Assembly: GCA_948739805.1 (NCBI GenBank)
Contig: CAPYID010000004.1
Coordinates: 27,110 to 91,109 of the forward strand
From: an uncultured Clostridia bacterium
Lineage (GTDB): Bacteria; Bacillota; Clostridia; TANB77; CAG-508
DNA length: 64,000 nt
Direction of reading: 5' to 3'
Shown: positions 26,786 to 37,200 of the stretch, piece by piece
How positions within the stretch are numbered: position 1 is the stretch's first letter
Layout of the letters: the number at the start of each line of letters is the position of its first letter
Program-made: the position numbers and the translations under genes
Notes under the pieces: generated by a model
What the model saw: only the letters and a program-made list of their open reading frames with translations
Told to the model about the DNA's origin: nothing
Database searches by the model: none

Positions 26786-27751
26786 TTAAGATATCTCTAT
26801 TCCAGCACTTGCATAACCAACTACTGTATTTAATAATGAGAGACCTGAAGATGTTGCAGAAAATACCATTAGTAAACGTGATTGTGCAGTAACTGGTATT
26901 GATAATCCTGTTGTTATTCCAGAACTTATATCACCAATAGATATTGTACCAGTAAGTGAAGGTGTAAGATTAACAACTGCTCCTGGAATTGGAACAAATA
27001 AGTTATTAGGGGTACTTGATACATATAATTGGGCACGAATTGTTATAGACGAACCAATAAGTGATAATGCAGCTGTAGTACTAAAGTAAGCACTTATTGA
27101 AGTAATTGTTCCTGCTCTTGGCATTGAAAATGCAAAGTTTGTTAGTGTTCCAGATGGATTAGTAAGGTCTATACTAGAACCTAAAACTGTTAAACCTGGT
27201 GCAGATGAACCAAATCCTATAAATGCTGGTATACCTGCTAATCCTCCTGCAATAGTAGTAAGTGAAATTGGTATTCCAGATGATAATGGAATAATACTAG
27301 TACTTCCATTTGCACCTGTTGCACCTGTTGCTCCTGTGGCTCCTGTTGGGCCTGTTGCTCCTGTTACTCCATCTGCTCCTGTGGCTCCTGTCGCTCCTGT
27401 TATTCCTGTAGCTCCTGTCGCTCCTGTAGCTCCTGTTGAGCCTGTTGCTCCATCTGCTCCTGTGGCTCCTGTTGGGCCTGTTACTCCATCTGCTCCTGTC
27501 GCTCCTGTAGCTCCTGTTGGACCTGTTGCTCCATCTGCTCCTGTCACTCCTGTAGCTCCTGTTGCTCCCTTGCACCCTCTAGGTCCTGTCGCTCCTGTTG
27601 CTCCTGTTGGATCTGTTACTCCAATAGGTTTACAACAGCATTCACAATCATTATCCCATCCATTATTACAATCATCGTTACAGTCATTGTTACATTTACT
27701 TCTGAAGTCATCTTTTGAATTATTTATATTTAAGTTTTTAAAAAAACTCAT
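26786..27751 (-). CDS. Collagen-like BclA-type exosporium/spore-surface protein
   Basis: A 321-aa protein. ATG 27751 has AAAGGAGGAATA upstream; a longer frame to 27853 overlaps the next gene and is rejected. The N-terminus is Asn/Asp/Cys-rich (DCNDDCNNGWDNDCECCC). Residues about 50-148 are collagen triplets, mostly Gly-Ala-Thr with Pro and Asp variants. The C-terminal ~150 residues form a hydrophobic beta-rich domain (FAFSMPRAGTITSISAYFS) like the BclA C-terminal trimerisation domain. Thr-rich triplets are likely glycosylated. The upstream glycosyltransferase and spoIVA support a spore-surface role. Confidence 0.9.
   Translation of the reverse strand: MSFFKNLNINNSKDDFRSKCNNDCNDDCNNGWDNDCECCCKPIGVTDPTGATGATGPRGCKGATGATGVTGADGATGPTGATGATGADGVTGPTGATGADGATGSTGATGATGATGITGATGATGADGVTGATGPTGATGATGATGANGSTSIIPLSSGIPISLTTIAGGLAGIPAFIGFGSSAPGLTVLGSSIDLTNPSGTLTNFAFSMPRAGTITSISAYFSTTAALSLIGSSITIRAQLYVSSTPNNLFVPIPGAVVNLTPSLTGTISIGDISSGITTGLSIPVTAQSRLLMVFSATSSGLSLLNTVVGYASAGIEIS
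27305..27605. repeat. Collagen-triplet tandem repeat tract
   Basis: About 33 consecutive 9-bp triplet units of the type GCTCCTGTC on plus, with higher-order ~27-bp units. It codes Gly-X-Thr in the spore-surface protein. Such tracts are prone to length change between strains. Confidence 0.85.
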
Positions 27752-27824
27752 AAATATTCCTCCTTTACTATAAGAGTAATAATAATTACTCTTTAAATAG
27801 TATATGACTGTAAATGTAAAATTG

Positions 27825-28907
27825 TTATTCTTGAATATTTGTTTTGTTTTCAAAATAACGCTTATTATATAGAAAAGAATTAGAAAAAGGTTTTATCTCT
27901 CCTGCTTTATTATTATAATAAATAGCTTTTTCTACATCTCCCATTTTATCATAGCAAACACATAATTGAATATAAGGAATATAACCACTATAATCTTCAT
28001 TATAGAACCCACCATTATTAAGATTAGGTTTAACAGCAATGGCTAATTTGTACCAAAAAATAGCATTTTCTAATTGTTGTTTTTCTAAAAAATAATTGCC
28101 TAATTTACAAGATACTTCTGGTCTAGGTTTATCAAATTCAAAACTTCTAAATAAAGATAGCAGTGCATTATTTTCATCATTTAATTGTGTATAACAGTTT
28201 GATAAATCAATACATGCACTGATACAATTTTCACTCCATCCTTGTTTAGAGTTTAAGAAATTATTAAAAATCTCAATTGATTTTTCATATTGCTTATGAT
28301 AATATAATTCTCTAGCATAGTAAAATTGTTGTCTTGCGTCAAGTGTAATTCCTTCTTCTATCATTTTATTAAATATTTTTAAATTTCTAGATTTATCACT
28401 GGCATGTAGCTTTTTGTGTGATATTGCAATATCTGAATATATTACATTACCATAAGGGGAAATAACCTCATGTATTGGACTTATCCATTGATAATTCTTT
28501 TTTCTTGATAATAGTCTTTCTCTATAATACGTAAGAGTTGGATTGTTTTTTTCATCGAATGCAACATTATATTTCATCATGACTATATCTACTGAAGTAT
28601 CTAATGTCTTTTTTAATTCTCTTAATTCTAATAGGTCTTTTTCTAATATGATATCATCAGCATCTAACCACATAATATAATCTTTTGTGGCTTTTGAAAA
28701 TGAATAGTTTCTTGCCTTTGCAAAATCGTCTACCCACTCAAAATTGTATATTTTATTTGTATATTCCTTTGCAATTTCTACTGTAGAATCAGTAGAACCT
28801 GTATCAACTATTATAATTTCATCCACTACTTCTTTTACACATTCTAAACAGCGACCTATAACATCTTCTTCATTTTTAACAATCATACATAAGCTTATTT
28901 CAACCAT
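27825..28907 (-). CDS. Family 2 glycosyltransferase with TPR-like C-terminus
   Basis: A 360-aa cytoplasmic glycosyltransferase. The GT-A domain begins SLCMIVKNEEDVIGRCLE, with IIIVDTGSTDST and the DXD-like motif MWLDADD at about 90-96. The C-terminal ~180 residues contain TPR-like helical pairs (YYARELYYHKQYEKSIEIF, then CYDKMGDVEKAIYYNNKAGE). The donor and acceptor are not shown by sequence. The gene lies 73 bp upstream of the collagen-like gene in the same direction, so glycosylation of its Thr residues is the best inference. Confidence 0.88.
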   Translation of the reverse strand: MVEISLCMIVKNEEDVIGRCLECVKEVVDEIIIVDTGSTDSTVEIAKEYTNKIYNFEWVDDFAKARNYSFSKATKDYIMWLDADDIILEKDLLELRELKKTLDTSVDIVMMKYNVAFDEKNNPTLTYYRERLLSRKKNYQWISPIHEVISPYGNVIYSDIAISHKKLHASDKSRNLKIFNKMIEEGITLDARQQFYYARELYYHKQYEKSIEIFNNFLNSKQGWSENCISACIDLSNCYTQLNDENNALLSLFRSFEFDKPRPEVSCKLGNYFLEKQQLENAIFWYKLAIAVKPNLNNGGFYNEDYSGYIPYIQLCVCYDKMGDVEKAIYYNNKAGEIKPFSNSFLYNKRYFENKTNIQE

Positions 28908-29045
28908 AAAAATCCCCTATCAAATAATTTATTTTGCTAAAACTAGTATACAATACATAAGTTTTATTCTATATTTTATGAAGGATTTTAAGTTTTTGTT
29001 AAAATTTTATAACTTTAATTTTGTCTTTATAAAAGTTCATTTATA

Positions 29046-31682
29046 TTATCTTCTTACTCTTGATAATCCGTTAAAATCAATTGGTATTTCTACATTATTT
29101 TTAAATCTTATTTTGTTAATCCATTTTTGCATTTCTATTATTGGTAAAGGTAGAAGTGATATTAGTATTGTATATATCCATTGTGTTTGATTTAATGTGA
29201 CTAGACTAAATATGTTTGCAAAATATGGTATTATTACTACTATTACTTGTAATATTGTTCCTAGTATAAAGCTTCCTATTAAAAATTTATTATTCAAAGC
29301 TCCTTTTTTTAGTATTGAACCTTCTGATTTTATGTTAAAACTATGTACTAACTCTAATAATCCTAATGACACAAATGCCATCGTTCTTGCTACATCTATT
29401 CCATATAGATTATTTCCAAGTGAGAATATAAATAAGTCTAATACCCCTAACATTATTCCTTCTGTAATGATTTTACTCCATAGCCCATCTGCAAATATAC
29501 TCTTTTTTGAGTTTCTTGGTTTTCTTTCCATTATTCCCTTTTCTTCTTTTTCTAGTCCTAAGGCTATTGCTGGTAATGAGTCTGTTACTAAGTTTATCCA
29601 TAATAACTGTATTGCAAGTAATGGTGATTGTAACCCCAATAGCAGTCCAATGAATATTGTTGTTATTTCTCCAATGTTTGTTGCTATTAAAAAGTGTATG
29701 GCTTTTTTTATATTATCAAATATATTTCTTCCTTGTCTTATAGCTTGGACTATTGTTACAAAGTTATCATCCATTAGTACCATGTCTGAGGCGTTTTTGG
29801 CTACATCTGTACCTCCTTTTCCCATTGCAATTCCTATGTCTGCATTTTTTAGTGCTGGACTATCGTTTACTCCATCCCCTGTCATTGCTACTACTGCTCC
29901 TGTTTTTTGCCATGCTTTTACTATTCGTACTTTATGTTCTGGCGTTACTCTTGCAAATACTGAATATGAGGCTATGTTTCTTGTTAATTCGTTGTCTGAT
30001 ATATTGTCTAGTTCTGCACCTGTAATTGCCATATCTCCCATTTCTAAAATTCCTAGTTCTTTTGCTATTGCTTTTGCTGTTGCTATATGGTCTCCTGTTA
30101 TCATTACAGTTTTTATTCCTGCCTTTTTACAGGTCTTTACTGCTTCTTTTACTCCTTGTCTCGGTGGATCTATCATTCCTATTAACCCAACAAATATTAA
30201 ATTTTCTTCTAGGTTTGTTACATCTTTTCTCATAAATTCAAATTCTCTATACCCAACTGCTATTACTCTTAAAGCATCGTTTGCTAATTGCGTATTTTGA
30301 TCTTGTATTTTTCTTTTTTCTTCTTCACTTAGTCTCTCTATTTTTCCATTTTTATAAATTCTATCACATTTGTTTATCATTACATCTGGTGCACCTTTTG
30401 TGATACTTCTATATCCATTTTCTAGTCTATGTACAGTTGTCATTAATTTTCTATTTGAATCAAATGGTATTTCACTTATTCTTTTCATTTTGTCATATAA
30501 TTCTTTTTTATTTATTCCTTTTATTAATGCATTGTTTACAATGGCAACTTCTGTTGGCTCACCTATTGCTTCTTTCTCGTCTTTTATATCACAGTCTGTA
30601 CACATACAGCCTAGTTTTAACAATAATTCTTCATCATCTGATATTGTTTTTACTACAGTCATTTTATTTTGTGTTAATGTTCCTGTTTTATCAGAACATA
30701 TTACATTGCTACATCCTAATGTTTCAACAGCTGGTAGTTTCCTTATTATGCTATTTTTTCTTGCCATTTTTGTAACTCCTATTGATAACATTATTGTAAC
30801 AATTGCAGGAAGTCCCTCTGGAATTGCTGCTACCGCTAAACCTACTGATGTCATAAACATTTCTATAGGTTCTATCTTTTTTAATATTCCTATTACATAT
30901 ATAATAGCACATATTACTAGACATACTATTCCTAAAGTTTTTCCAACTTCTGATAGTTTCTTTTGTATTGGTGTTTCTGGTGCTTCTTCTTCATTTATCA
31001 TGTTTGCAATTTTACCAATTTTAGTGTTCATTCCTGTGTCTGTTACTATTGCTTTTCCATGTCCAGAAACTACAATACTTGCCATAAATCCCATATTTTT
31101 CATATCTCCTAATGGGATTTTTTCTTCTAGTATTTGTGCTTCACTTTTTTCAACTGGTTCTGTTTCTCCTGTTAAACTTGATTCTTCTATTTTTAAGTTA
31201 AATCCTTCTATTATTCTACAGTCTGCTGGGACATAGTTTCCCGCTTCTAATTCTATAATATCTCCTGGTACTAATTCTTCTGCATTTATCTCTTGAATTT
31301 TTCCTTCCCTTATTGCTTTTGCAATTTGTGGTGTTAATTTTTTTAGACTTTCTATGGATTTTTCTGCTCTTGCTTCTTGAACTAGTCCCATTATAGCATT
31401 TAATATTACTATTGCTATGATTATTATAGAGTCTACATAGTCATTTTCGCCTTGCATATATGACGTGAATGCCGAAATAATTGAGGCTATTATTAAAATT
31501 ATTATCATGAAATCATTAAATTGTTTTATAAATTTTATTGCTATATTTTCTTTCTTTTTCTCTTGTAGTTTATTTGCTCCATATTTTTCTTTTCTGATTG
31601 TTATCTCATTATCTGCTAGTCCCATTTTTGTGCTTGTCTGTAATCTACTTACAACTTCTTCTGTTTTTAACATGTGCCACAT
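29046..31682 (-). CDS. P-type Ca2+-transporting ATPase, PMCA/SERCA type
   Basis: An 878-aa P2-type cation pump. The phosphorylation motif CSDKTGTLTQNKMTV is present, as are SLTGETEP (actuator domain), KGAPDVM (nucleotide binding) and MTGDGVNDSPALKNADIG. TM4 has VAAIPEGLPAIV and TM6 has NLVTDSLPA, which carry the Ca2+ ligands of the SERCA type. It exports Ca2+ from the cytoplasm. The start has AAGGAAAGGTG upstream. It stands alone, followed by a 140-bp gap. Confidence 0.95.
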   Translation of the reverse strand: MWHMLKTEEVVSRLQTSTKMGLADNEITIRKEKYGANKLQEKKKENIAIKFIKQFNDFMIIILIIASIISAFTSYMQGENDYVDSIIIIAIVILNAIMGLVQEARAEKSIESLKKLTPQIAKAIREGKIQEINAEELVPGDIIELEAGNYVPADCRIIEGFNLKIEESSLTGETEPVEKSEAQILEEKIPLGDMKNMGFMASIVVSGHGKAIVTDTGMNTKIGKIANMINEEEAPETPIQKKLSEVGKTLGIVCLVICAIIYVIGILKKIEPIEMFMTSVGLAVAAIPEGLPAIVTIMLSIGVTKMARKNSIIRKLPAVETLGCSNVICSDKTGTLTQNKMTVVKTISDDEELLLKLGCMCTDCDIKDEKEAIGEPTEVAIVNNALIKGINKKELYDKMKRISEIPFDSNRKLMTTVHRLENGYRSITKGAPDVMINKCDRIYKNGKIERLSEEEKRKIQDQNTQLANDALRVIAVGYREFEFMRKDVTNLEENLIFVGLIGMIDPPRQGVKEAVKTCKKAGIKTVMITGDHIATAKAIAKELGILEMGDMAITGAELDNISDNELTRNIASYSVFARVTPEHKVRIVKAWQKTGAVVAMTGDGVNDSPALKNADIGIAMGKGGTDVAKNASDMVLMDDNFVTIVQAIRQGRNIFDNIKKAIHFLIATNIGEITTIFIGLLLGLQSPLLAIQLLWINLVTDSLPAIALGLEKEEKGIMERKPRNSKKSIFADGLWSKIITEGIMLGVLDLFIFSLGNNLYGIDVARTMAFVSLGLLELVHSFNIKSEGSILKKGALNNKFLIGSFILGTILQVIVVIIPYFANIFSLVTLNQTQWIYTILISLLPLPIIEMQKWINKIRFKNNVEIPIDFNGLSRVRR

Positions 31683-31766
31683 AAAAACACCTTTCCTTCC
31701 TTAGATTTTCTTCTCTATAATATCTATGAAGGAATTTAGTGTTTTATTCATATTTTATATATTATT

Positions 31767-32120
31767 CTATAATAATTGTTTCCAATTGTCCTCTTTAAAT
31801 CCAATTAAAATACCTTTATCTGATACTAATATGGGTCTTTTTATAAGCATTCCATCACTCGCTAATAATTCTATCTTTTTTTTATCATTCATAGTATCTA
31901 ATTTTTCTTTTAAATTTAATTCTTTATATTTTAGTCCACTTGTGTTAAACCATTTTTTTATTTCATGTCCACTCTTTTTTATCCATTCATTTAATTCTTC
32001 TACTTTTGGTATTTCTTCAACAATATTTCTTTCCATAAAGCCAATATTGTTTTCTTCTAACCATTTCTTTGCTCTTTTACAAGTAGAACATTTTGGATAT
32101 TCTATAAATATATTTTTCAT
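31767..32120 (-). CDS. Spx/MgsR/ArsC-family thioredoxin-fold protein
   Basis: A 117-aa protein with redox motif CSTCKRAKKWL at about 11-21 and LIKRPILVSDKGILIGF at about 92-108, the ArsC-family core. It could be a Spx-like transcription regulator acting with RNA polymerase, or an arsenate-reductase-like enzyme. No ars genes are nearby, so a Spx/YffB-type role is slightly favoured. The start has GAGGAGGAATAAAAG. Confidence 0.85.
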   Translation of the reverse strand: MKNIFIEYPKCSTCKRAKKWLEENNIGFMERNIVEEIPKVEELNEWIKKSGHEIKKWFNTSGLKYKELNLKEKLDTMNDKKKIELLASDGMLIKRPILVSDKGILIGFKEDNWKQLL

Positions 32121-32156
32121 CTTTTATTCCTCCTCATATATATGTTTGTCACATTT

Positions 32157-32410
32157 TTAGATTTTAACATTATTCATCTTACCATTCCACTCATCTAAAA
32201 ATTCTTGAACAAAATTTCTCATAACTTCTGTTCTTTGTTTTCCTATTTCTTTTGCAGTTTTTGTATTCATATTATCTGCAAGTTTAAATAATTTATGATA
32301 AAAATGATCTTCATTGTTCTTTCTAAATGCCCTATGTCATGCCCACTTGATTCTTTTGAAAATAATTCTGATATTATCGGTCTTAATTTTTCTATATATT
32401 CTTCTAACAT
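32157..32410 (-). pseudogene. Broken HD-domain phosphohydrolase gene
   Basis: The start at 32410 (site GGGAGGATAAAA) opens MLEEYIEKLRPIISELFSKE and reaches SGHDIGHLERT, the first part of an HD-type metal-binding site, then stops after 47 codons. In another frame from about 32330, HFYHKLFKLADNMNTKTAKEIG and EFLDEWNGK match the usual C-terminus of such enzymes (about 200 aa when complete). The middle, including the HD pair, is deleted, and the frame changes at the junction. Confidence 0.75.
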
Positions 32411-32471
32411 TTTTATCCTCCCTCTTTATTTTGTTTACATTATATAATATAAATACAATATTTTCAAATTT

Positions 32472-32549
32472 TGGGTTGTTGGTAGGATTATATGTTTTAA
32501 AAATTATGCAAGATTATAATTTTAAAACATATAATCCTCCCTACAAACA
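32472..32549. mobile_element. Hairpin MITE-like repeat
   Basis: An inverted repeat of about 30 bp (GGATTATATGTTTTAAAA on the left, TTTTAAAACATATAATCC on the right), with ends GTTGGTA and TCCCTACAAAC. The arm GATTATATGTTTTAAA is shared with the outer end of the nested element at 16930. No ORF is present. Confidence 0.6.
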
Positions 32550-32637
32550 CAAATTTACCTCTATCCTGTTTTGCATTTAACATATATTTTTTTAATGAAT
32601 ATTATATTAATATATGGTTTAAAATGAGGTGTTATAT

Positions 32638-33093
32638 ATGTTTTCAAATTTTTTTTATGATGCTAAAGCAATAATAAAAGGCGGTAAAGATTACCCTAGA
32701 ATTAAGGGTATGGTATATTTTAAGGAAACTAAAGAGGGTGTTTTACTGACTGCTAAAATTCATGGATTACCACAGTCTAAGATTAAATGCACTGGTAGAT
32801 TTTTTGGTTTTCATATACACAGTGGTAATTCTTGTACTGGTACTAAAGAAGATGAATTTGCAAATAGTGGTACACACTATAATCCTAATGATTGCCCTCA
32901 CCCATTTCATGCTGGTGATTTACCTCCTCTAATTGAAAATAACGGTTATGCATATATGACTGTTTTAATAAATAAGTTTAAAATTGATGATATTATTGGT
33001 AAGGTTTTAATTATTCATGATTCTCCTGATGATTTTAATAGTCAACCTAGTGGAAATTCAGGGAAAAAGATTGCATGTGGTAAAATAACTTGA
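32638..33093 (+). CDS. sodC: Cu/Zn superoxide dismutase, apparently cytoplasmic
   Basis: A 151-aa protein. ATG 32638 has GAGGT upstream, which is preferred to the GTG at 32629. Metal ligands are visible: Cu by H59, H61 (FGFHIHSG), H80 (GTHYNP) and H127 (IIHDSPDDF); Zn by H80, H88, H91 and D94 (HPFHAGDLPPL). The Cys66-Cys147 disulphide is conserved. The usual active-site Arg near the end is a Lys (GKKIACG). No signal peptide is visible, unusual for bacterial SodC. It converts superoxide to peroxide and oxygen. ldhA follows 62 bp downstream. Confidence 0.9.
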   Translation: MFSNFFYDAKAIIKGGKDYPRIKGMVYFKETKEGVLLTAKIHGLPQSKIKCTGRFFGFHIHSGNSCTGTKEDEFANSGTHYNPNDCPHPFHAGDLPPLIENNGYAYMTVLINKFKIDDIIGKVLIIHDSPDDFNSQPSGNSGKKIACGKIT

Positions 33094-33155
33094 TTTTTCT
33101 CGCATTTTATGTTATCCTATTTTTGAATTTTTAATTTATAATAGGAGGTAAATTT

Positions 33156-34145
33156 ATGATTAAAATAGCATTTTTCGATACTAAAGACTATGATAAAACT
33201 TTATTTAACAAATACAATAAGGACTATAATTATGATATTACTTATTTTGAATCAAAATTAAATTCTGAAACTGTACCACTAGCAAAAGGATTTGATGTTA
33301 TTTGTATTTTCGTTAATGACAAAGTAGATAAGGGTACTTTAGATAAATTGAATGAATATGGAATAAAACTTATTGCATTAAGATGTGCTGGCTTTAATAA
33401 TGTTGATTTAGATAATCTGGGGAACATTAGAGTTGTACGTGTTCCTCAATATTCACCATATGCTGTTGCTGAACATGCAACTGCATTACTTTTAAACATT
33501 AATAGAAAAATTTATAAATCCTATCAACGTGTAAAAAAATATAATTTTTCTTTAGATGGATTACTAGGTTTCGATTTACATGGAAAAACTGTTGGAGTAA
33601 TTGGTACTGGTAAAATCGGAAAAGTATTTATGCAAATTATGAAAGGTTTTGGCACAAATATTATTGCTTATGATATATTTAAGGATGAAAAAGCAGCTTC
33701 TGAAATCGGTTTTGAATATGTCAGCCTTAATGAATTATGTGAAAAATCTGACATTATATCTTTACATTGTCCATCAACTCCAGAAACACAGAATATTATC
33801 AATAAAAATTCTTTATCTAAAATGAAGGATGGTGTAATAATAATTAACTGTGGAAGAGGCGATTTAATTAAAACAGATGATTTAATTGATTATCTTTCTA
33901 TTGGAAAAATTGGTGGAGTTGGATTAGATGTTTATGAAAATGAAGGAGATTATTTCCTAAAAGATATGTCTAACTCATATATAAGAGATAAAAATTTATC
34001 TTTATTAATTTCAATGCCTAATGTTCTTATAACTTCTCATCAAGCTTTCTTTACTTCTGAAGCACTAAATAAAATTGCTAGTGATACTTGTCAAAATATT
34101 AATGATATTTTTAATAATGGAACTTGTATTAATGAGATTAAATAA
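33156..34145 (+). CDS. ldhA: D-lactate dehydrogenase, NAD-dependent
   Basis: A 329-aa D-2-hydroxyacid dehydrogenase. The NAD motif GTGKIGKVFMQIMKGFG lies at about 150-166, followed by catalytic Arg in NCGRGDL, Glu in GLDVYENEGD, and His in TSHQAFFTSEAL, the arrangement of the LdhA type rather than glycerate dehydrogenases. It reduces pyruvate to D-lactate in fermentation. The start has AGGAGGTAAATTT. It may be cotranscribed with sodC. Confidence 0.93.
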   Translation: MIKIAFFDTKDYDKTLFNKYNKDYNYDITYFESKLNSETVPLAKGFDVICIFVNDKVDKGTLDKLNEYGIKLIALRCAGFNNVDLDNLGNIRVVRVPQYSPYAVAEHATALLLNINRKIYKSYQRVKKYNFSLDGLLGFDLHGKTVGVIGTGKIGKVFMQIMKGFGTNIIAYDIFKDEKAASEIGFEYVSLNELCEKSDIISLHCPSTPETQNIINKNSLSKMKDGVIIINCGRGDLIKTDDLIDYLSIGKIGGVGLDVYENEGDYFLKDMSNSYIRDKNLSLLISMPNVLITSHQAFFTSEALNKIASDTCQNINDIFNNGTCINEIK

Positions 34146-34210
34146 ATGTCTTTATTATTATTGAAGCACTTTTTATTTTACTCTTTTATATAATAATTAA
34201 ATATACGAAG

Positions 34211-34230
34211 GGGCACGGTTTACCGTGCCC
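34211..34230. terminator. Bidirectional terminator
   Basis: GGGCACGGT-TT-ACCGTGCCC between the convergent ends of ldhA and the 1.6-kaa dockerin protein gene. Confidence 0.75.
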
Positions 34231-34247
34231 TAGATTTATTCGCAATG

Positions 34248-37200
34248 TTATTTTATTTTTTCTAGTCCTATTATTACTGATTTTATTTGTGCAATATCAG
34301 TTACTGTAATTTCTCCATCATAATTCATGTCTGCTGCCTTTAATTCTGCTCCTGTTAATAATTCTTTTTCGATATAGTGTAGTTTTACTTTTGCTAAGTC
34401 TGTAATTGTAATCTCTCCATCTCCATTTATGTCTCCTGTTACTACTAATGTATATTCTATGTCTCCTACTTTTAATTTTGTACCTGTTTTTATAATACTA
34501 CTATCTTTTAATGGCTTTCCATCTTTATCCATAAATGTTAGTTCTTGGTCAGTTTCTACATTCTTCTTGAAAGTACTGATTGTTGTTTTTTGTGTAATCT
34601 TTGAAATGTAGTCTTCTTCTATTTTATAGATTTCTGATGTAATTCCTTCTTCTGAATCATCTGGTTCTTCATCTTTATTTATCCAGTCGACTTTGGCAAC
34701 TGCTGTTGCTTTGTTTCCTGCAAGGTCTTCAAATTCAAATGTAAATTCTCCATTTTCTGTAAATATATATTCTCTACTAGTTCCATTGTTTGTAACTATT
34801 ATTTGTTCACTTTCATTTACTAGTTTTGCTACTACTTTGTTTGCAGGTTCTTTTGTACTATAGCTAATTTCTGCTGTTGGTGCAGTTTTATCTATCCAGC
34901 TTACTTTTGCTTTGTGTTTTTTTACATCCCAATTATTACTGTCTGAAGAATCTTTATATTCAAATTCAAATTCTCCATTTTCTGTAAATGTGTATTGTTT
35001 GCTTTTGTTGTTATTAACCATTTCAACTTCTACAGTTTTACCTTCTGTATCAATTATATATGGCTTAATAGTTGCTATAACATCTGTATTGGTTAATTTT
35101 GTAATATTATATGTAATATCACTTGCTATAATTGTTGTATCATTTTCTATATAATCTGCTTTTATGCTTTTATATGCTATATTACTTGCTTTATCAAGCA
35201 TTTTAAATTCATATTCTCCACTTTCTTCAAATGTATATTCTAATGGATTTGTCATGGCTTGTTGTAATTGTCTTAAAGTTTCTTTTTCTGAATCAGTTAT
35301 TGTTACACTATTACCTTCATTATCAAAGTATTCTTCTCCACTAACTGCTCCATTTTCCATTGTTGTTACATAATTTCCAACTGAAGAAACTTTACCTGTT
35401 GTATTTTTATATGTGATTTTTTTGATAACTCCATTTTCATCTACCTCAACTACTTTAAATACATTGTTTGATGAATCTAAATATGAGATATTTTTAACTT
35501 TTCCATTTTCAACTTCAATAAAGTTTATCTTTTTATTGTCTTTATCTAATAAGTATACATCTTCGCTAATTCCATCTAATAAAATAACTAATTTTTTATG
35601 GTCATCTATATCATAATCTATATCTGCTGATGGAATGTCTTTATCTATCCAATTTACTTTTGCTACAGCTGAACCTGTATTTCCTTTTTCGTCTTCAAAT
35701 TCAAATGTAAATTCTCCATTTTCAGTAAATATATATGTGTCTTTTCCATCATTGTTTGTAATTGTTATTTTGGTACTTGGATTTACAAGTCTCGCTACTA
35801 CTCTTCCACTTGTTGGTTCTGTAGTGCTATATGCAATTCCTGCTGTAGGATGAGGATTTTTTGTTATGTCTTGAAAGAAGTTAAATGCTCTTGCAGTAAA
35901 CCAATTACCATTAGAGGCACGGTCTGCTACTATTTTGACATATTGAACTTCTTTTTGTTGTTCTATTTCAAAACTTTTTGTGTTTTTAATAGCATCTTCA
36001 TTTGTATTTGCTTGGTTAGTATATGTTAGATTTTTTAGATTTTTTAGTTCTTCCCAATTTTCTCCATCCATGCTACCATAAATAGTACCATCTAAGATTT
36101 TTCCATTTCCTCCACCACCAGGTACATATTCTACTGCTGATAGATAAACTGATTGATCTAATTTAATAATAATGTAACGTTCTGTGTCTGATCCATTCCA
36201 TGCTGAGTGCCAATTAGTATTATAGTTTGCATCTATGGCATTTCTTGCATGTCTTCCTTGAGCAGTAGCTTCACTAGAAACTCCCTCTATTGTTAAGTGA
36301 GATACTGGTATATATTTTCTTGTTTCTGGTTGATTGTCTTTAGTAAAATTATATGTTGCTACTGGACTTGTTAATTGTGTTCCTGTTGCACTTTGTCTTA
36401 TTTGTATAGTTTTATCTCCTGTTAAATCTGGAGAACTTACACTATATAAAGTCCATTTATCTTTTTCTGAATAACGCCATTCAATACCTAAGTTAACTCC
36501 TACTATACGATTTTCTAAGTCACTAGCAAATAAGGTTGCTGGAATTGCTCCTTCTGTAATGTCTATTTTATATAGGTTTTCTTCATCATAGTTTACTCCA
36601 ACTATATGAACATATATATCATTTTCAGCTGTAATACTACTTATTTGTTGTGGTGTTAACTGTAATTTATGTTCTTCTTCTGCAGTAAATGAAACTTCGT
36701 TCCAAGTTTGTTTTCCGTCTAAGCTATAATCCCAACGAACTCCATTTCCATCAAAACGACTTGATAATACAATTTTTCCTGCATCTGCTCCATCGAATGA
36801 AAATGTAGCAATTGTTTTATCTAGCTTTCCTAATAGATAGTTTGCTTCTGTTCTTGTAACTGATGGTTGAAGTACTTCAGTTGAAGTATTAGGAAGTTTA
36901 CTTCCTTCTGTTAAAATTCTTGTTTGTAAAAGTGTAAATCTATATATATTTTCTACACTTGTTAATTTTGGTTTTATTAAATTTGTTAAATGTTGCATTG
37001 GTAATGGGAAACATTTTAACTTTTCTGCTAATTCTTCTGCTAAATTATAATAATCGTTTTCTGTTTTGTTTTCACTTGCATTGTATACATTAATTAAACC
37101 AACCCACGCATCAATGTTTATAGGTTGTATTTGTAAAGCTTTCCTATATATCTCTTCTTGCTTTGCTAAATTTCCTTCATATACTTTTGCACGCATGACT

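Noticed and set aside
27336..27773. 145-aa plus-strand ORF of VAPVAP repeats
   Set aside because: It is the antisense reading of the collagen Gly-X-Thr tract; no ribosome binding site, and the minus-strand gene is well supported.
29197..31236. Long plus-strand ORFs (up to 367 aa) opposite the Ca2+-ATPase gene
   Set aside because: They are hydrophobic antisense shadows of a clear P-type ATPase and have no start sites or recognisable domains.
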